From assembly GCA_041484845.1 (NCBI GenBank), contig JBGPIK010000444.1:1-5500 (forward strand): DNA of 5,500 nt, read 5' to 3'. Positions 4,687 to 5,500 of this stretch are shown here, piece by piece. The stretch comes from JBGPIK01 sp041484845 (GTDB lineage Bacteria > Desulfobacterota > Binatia > UBA9968). Numbering within the stretch: position 1 is the stretch's first letter; each line of letters begins with the position of its first letter. The translations under genes and the position numbers were made by a program. The notes beneath the pieces were generated by a model that ran no database searches, was not told the origin of the DNA, and saw only the letters and a list, made by a program, of their open reading frames with translations.

Positions 4687-4693
4687 CGTTCGT

Positions 4694-4722
4694 ATTGTAG
4701 TTTTAAAGCTACACATTGTCAA
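4694..4722 (-). promoter_or_regulatory. Near-consensus sigma70 promoter giving a leaderless toxin transcript
   Basis: On the minus strand TTGACA (4717-4722, perfect -35) and TACAAT (4694-4699, 5/6 -10) are separated by 17 bp. Only seven bases (ACGAACG) lie between the -10 box and the toxin ATG at 4686, so transcription should start at or one base before the A of the ATG. No SD could then be present on the mRNA. Confidence 0.8.
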
Positions 4723-4809
4723 GCCTAATTTCGCCCCGCAACGGTGGAGCCATCCAACAGAACTCATGGATTACGACGGCCACATAAACGCACGCGGCTG
4801 TCCGGGAAC

Positions 4810-5015
4810 GCATCTTTTCGAGCCAGAAGGTGAGCGCGAGGCCGACGACGCTCGCGCCCGTGATCGTGTAAAAGCCCGAGCTAAAGTGACGGGTCTGATC
4901 CTTGAGCGCGCCGAGCAGGTAGGTAAAGCTGAAGACACCCAGGTTTGGCGATAAGATTTCCGAAGCCCGACAGCGTCCCCTTCAGCCGGGCACCGTACCG
5001 CTCCAGCGGCAGAGG
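4810..5015 (-). pseudogene. Fragment of an MFS transporter (C-terminal transmembrane segments), frameshifted
   Basis: The minus strand encodes LERYGARLKGTLSGFGNLIA (about 4946-5005), then after a one-base shift VFSFTYLLGALKDQT, HFSSGFYTITGASVVG and LALTFWLEKM. This is the pattern of the last two membrane segments of a Major Facilitator Superfamily carrier, most like the anion:cation symporter group: loop, GTLSGFGNLI helix, LKD loop, final hydrophobic helix. The shift is at a run of three bases (ttt, 4944-4946 on the plus strand); removing one restores IANLGVFSF. The N-terminal ten or so helices are absent. It is transporter debris, with no working product expected. Confidence 0.6.
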
Positions 5016-5046
5016 GGGAGTGGGACGGCCTAGGGTTCAGGCTTGC

Positions 5047-5088
5047 ATAAACAGCTCCACGGTATTCAGTCCGAACCGGTCGCGCCAT
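5047..5088 (-). pseudogene. 5' end of a RAYT (REP-associated tyrosine transposase) gene, truncated
   Basis: ATG at 5088 begins MARPVRTEYRGAVY, the very characteristic N-terminus of Y1/IS200-like RAYT transposases (usual form MARPLR-EYPGA-YHV). Similarity stops after 14 codons; the frame then runs into DNA that belongs to the MFS fragment in another frame. The HUH and catalytic Tyr motifs are missing. The resulting 105-codon open frame (4771-5088) is chimeric debris. A GGTCAGGCTTGTATA motif lies upstream on the same strand (about 5132-5146). Confidence 0.6.
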
Positions 5089-5354
5089 ACGACCAGAAAC
5101 TACACATCACCCAATTTCATTGCGACGTTATTTATCTATACAAGCCTGACCGATGTTCCACACAATGCAGCAACGTGCCGTGTTTATTGGCTGAATGCAT
5201 CCCGGGATGATACCTGGATACACTGCTATACTGGTGGCGTTTGCCGGAAAGCGAGATTGACACGGTGTAACGTAATACTGGATATTGCAGATGAGCCGCA
5301 GGGCATTAGAAGTCAGACATGAAGAAATATAATTAATAAGGCAGTACGGCTTAG
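5089..5354. other. Divergent spacer between transposase remnant and nitroreductase
   Basis: No gene is recognised. Its left end holds the upstream region of the RAYT fragment and its right end the promoter of the plus-strand nitroreductase. A perfect TTGACA at 5257-5262 has no good -10 at 16-18 bp. Confidence 0.5.
5306..5333 (+). promoter_or_regulatory. Probable promoter of the nitroreductase
   Basis: A perfect TATAAT (5328-5333) is preceded at 16 bp by TTAGAA (5306-5311, 3/6 to the -35 consensus). Transcription would start around 5339-5340, leaving a leader of about 15 nt before the ATG at 5355, with AAGG at its very start as the only SD-like sequence. Confidence 0.45.
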
Positions 5355-5500
5355 ATGACTCGAGGCGACTTCACGCGATGGTTGTATCGTGGGCAGCGAC
5401 CCAATTGGGTTGCGAGGATTCTGAACAGGGCGTGGGCTGCTGTGGCCTCGTCGGGCGTGGCGTCCAATTACCTCGTGACGTTAGAAGTGACCGGACGAAA
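5355..5500 (+). CDS. Deazaflavin (F420)-dependent nitroreductase family protein, N-terminal part
   Basis: The first 48 residues of a gene running off the right edge, starting at ATG 5355. The sequence MTRGDFTRWLYRGQRPNWVA, then RILNRAWAAVASSGVASNY and LVTLEVTGR, matches the start of the DDN-type nitroreductase/PNPOx-like family, where the segment corresponding to YLVTLEVTGR leads into the split-barrel domain that binds F420 or a flavin. The conserved GR(K)SG-type continuation would fall just outside the window. It is the only confident plus-strand gene here and is divergent from the debris to its left, so it probably marks the edge of the accessory region. The cofactor and substrate cannot be judged from this fragment. 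Confidence 0.75.
   Translation, partial: MTRGDFTRWLYRGQRPNWVARILNRAWAAVASSGVASNYLVTLEVTGR

Noticed and set aside
4687..4767. Upstream ATG (4767) as toxin start
   Set aside because: The additional 27 residues lack family similarity and the near-consensus promoter lies inside them, so a transcript from it could not include this ATG.
4766..4954. Plus-strand 62-codon frame
   Set aside because: It is antisense to the MFS fragment and its charged composition is what that reverse frame would give by chance.
5257..5285. TTGACA at 5257 as nitroreductase promoter
   Set aside because: The hexamers at 16-18 bp spacing are poor (e.g. GGATAT), while a perfect TATAAT lies closer to the gene at 5328-5333.
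1..5500. CRISPR array, tRNA or rRNA genes
   Set aside because: No regularly spaced repeats and no tRNA- or rRNA-like segments were seen by eye; the two 88-bp repeats are 906 bp apart and not an array.

Overview
The window looks like an accessory 'toxin-antitoxin and restriction' region of a bacterial chromosome of moderate GC content (roughly 50 %, estimated by eye). Shine-Dalgarno (SD) sequences are clear (GGAGG or AGGAG) and there are sigma70-type promoters. The protein families (a BPTD_3080-type restriction endonuclease, AF2212/DUF104-like antitoxins, a HigBA-like pair, a RAYT transposase fragment and a deazaflavin-dependent nitroreductase) would fit a soil or freshwater bacterium such as a Verrucomicrobiota or a similar phylum. 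That taxonomic guess is an inference and is not firm.

Layout, left to right; every confident gene except the last is on the minus strand. (1) 1-715: the first 238 residues of a large type III-like restriction helicase (Q motif, Walker A, motif Ia), running off the left edge. (2) 1057-1618: a toxin-antitoxin (TA) module with an AF2212-like antitoxin overlapping a MazF/PemK endoribonuclease toxin. (3) 1952-2158: an orphan antitoxin-like ORF that has probably lost its 5' end. (4) 2312-2946: a second AF2212-like antitoxin followed by a PIN-domain (VapC-like) toxin whose start is out of frame at a run of seven T. (5) 3682-4686: a RelE/HigB-like toxin transcribed from a near-consensus promoter that places the start codon at the transcript 5' end, followed by a HigA-like antitoxin with an unusual C-terminal extension of about 115 residues and then a possible 48-residue ORF in the same frame. 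(6) About 4810-5088: gene debris, with an MFS transporter tail carrying a frameshift joined to the first 14 codons of a RAYT-type transposase. (7) 5355-5500: the start of a plus-strand deazaflavin-dependent nitroreductase with its own promoter, running off the right edge.

The spaces between the modules hold repeats. An 88-bp sequence occurs twice (911-998 and 1817-1904, 78/88 identical), each copy 50-60 bp downstream of a TA-type gene and in the same orientation. A 14-mer (CTTGCATTACGACA) occurs twice within potential hairpins, beside GGTCAG-type motifs and a strong REP-like stem at 2253-2284. With the RAYT fragment, these point to REP/RAYT-type activity in the spacers.

No single new multi-gene system can be proven from this window. 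The most distinctive points are the extended HigA-like antitoxin with its in-frame downstream ORF, the leaderless toxin start, the shared antitoxin N-terminal module paired with two unrelated toxins, and the 88-bp repeat carrying an 18-codon micro-ORF.
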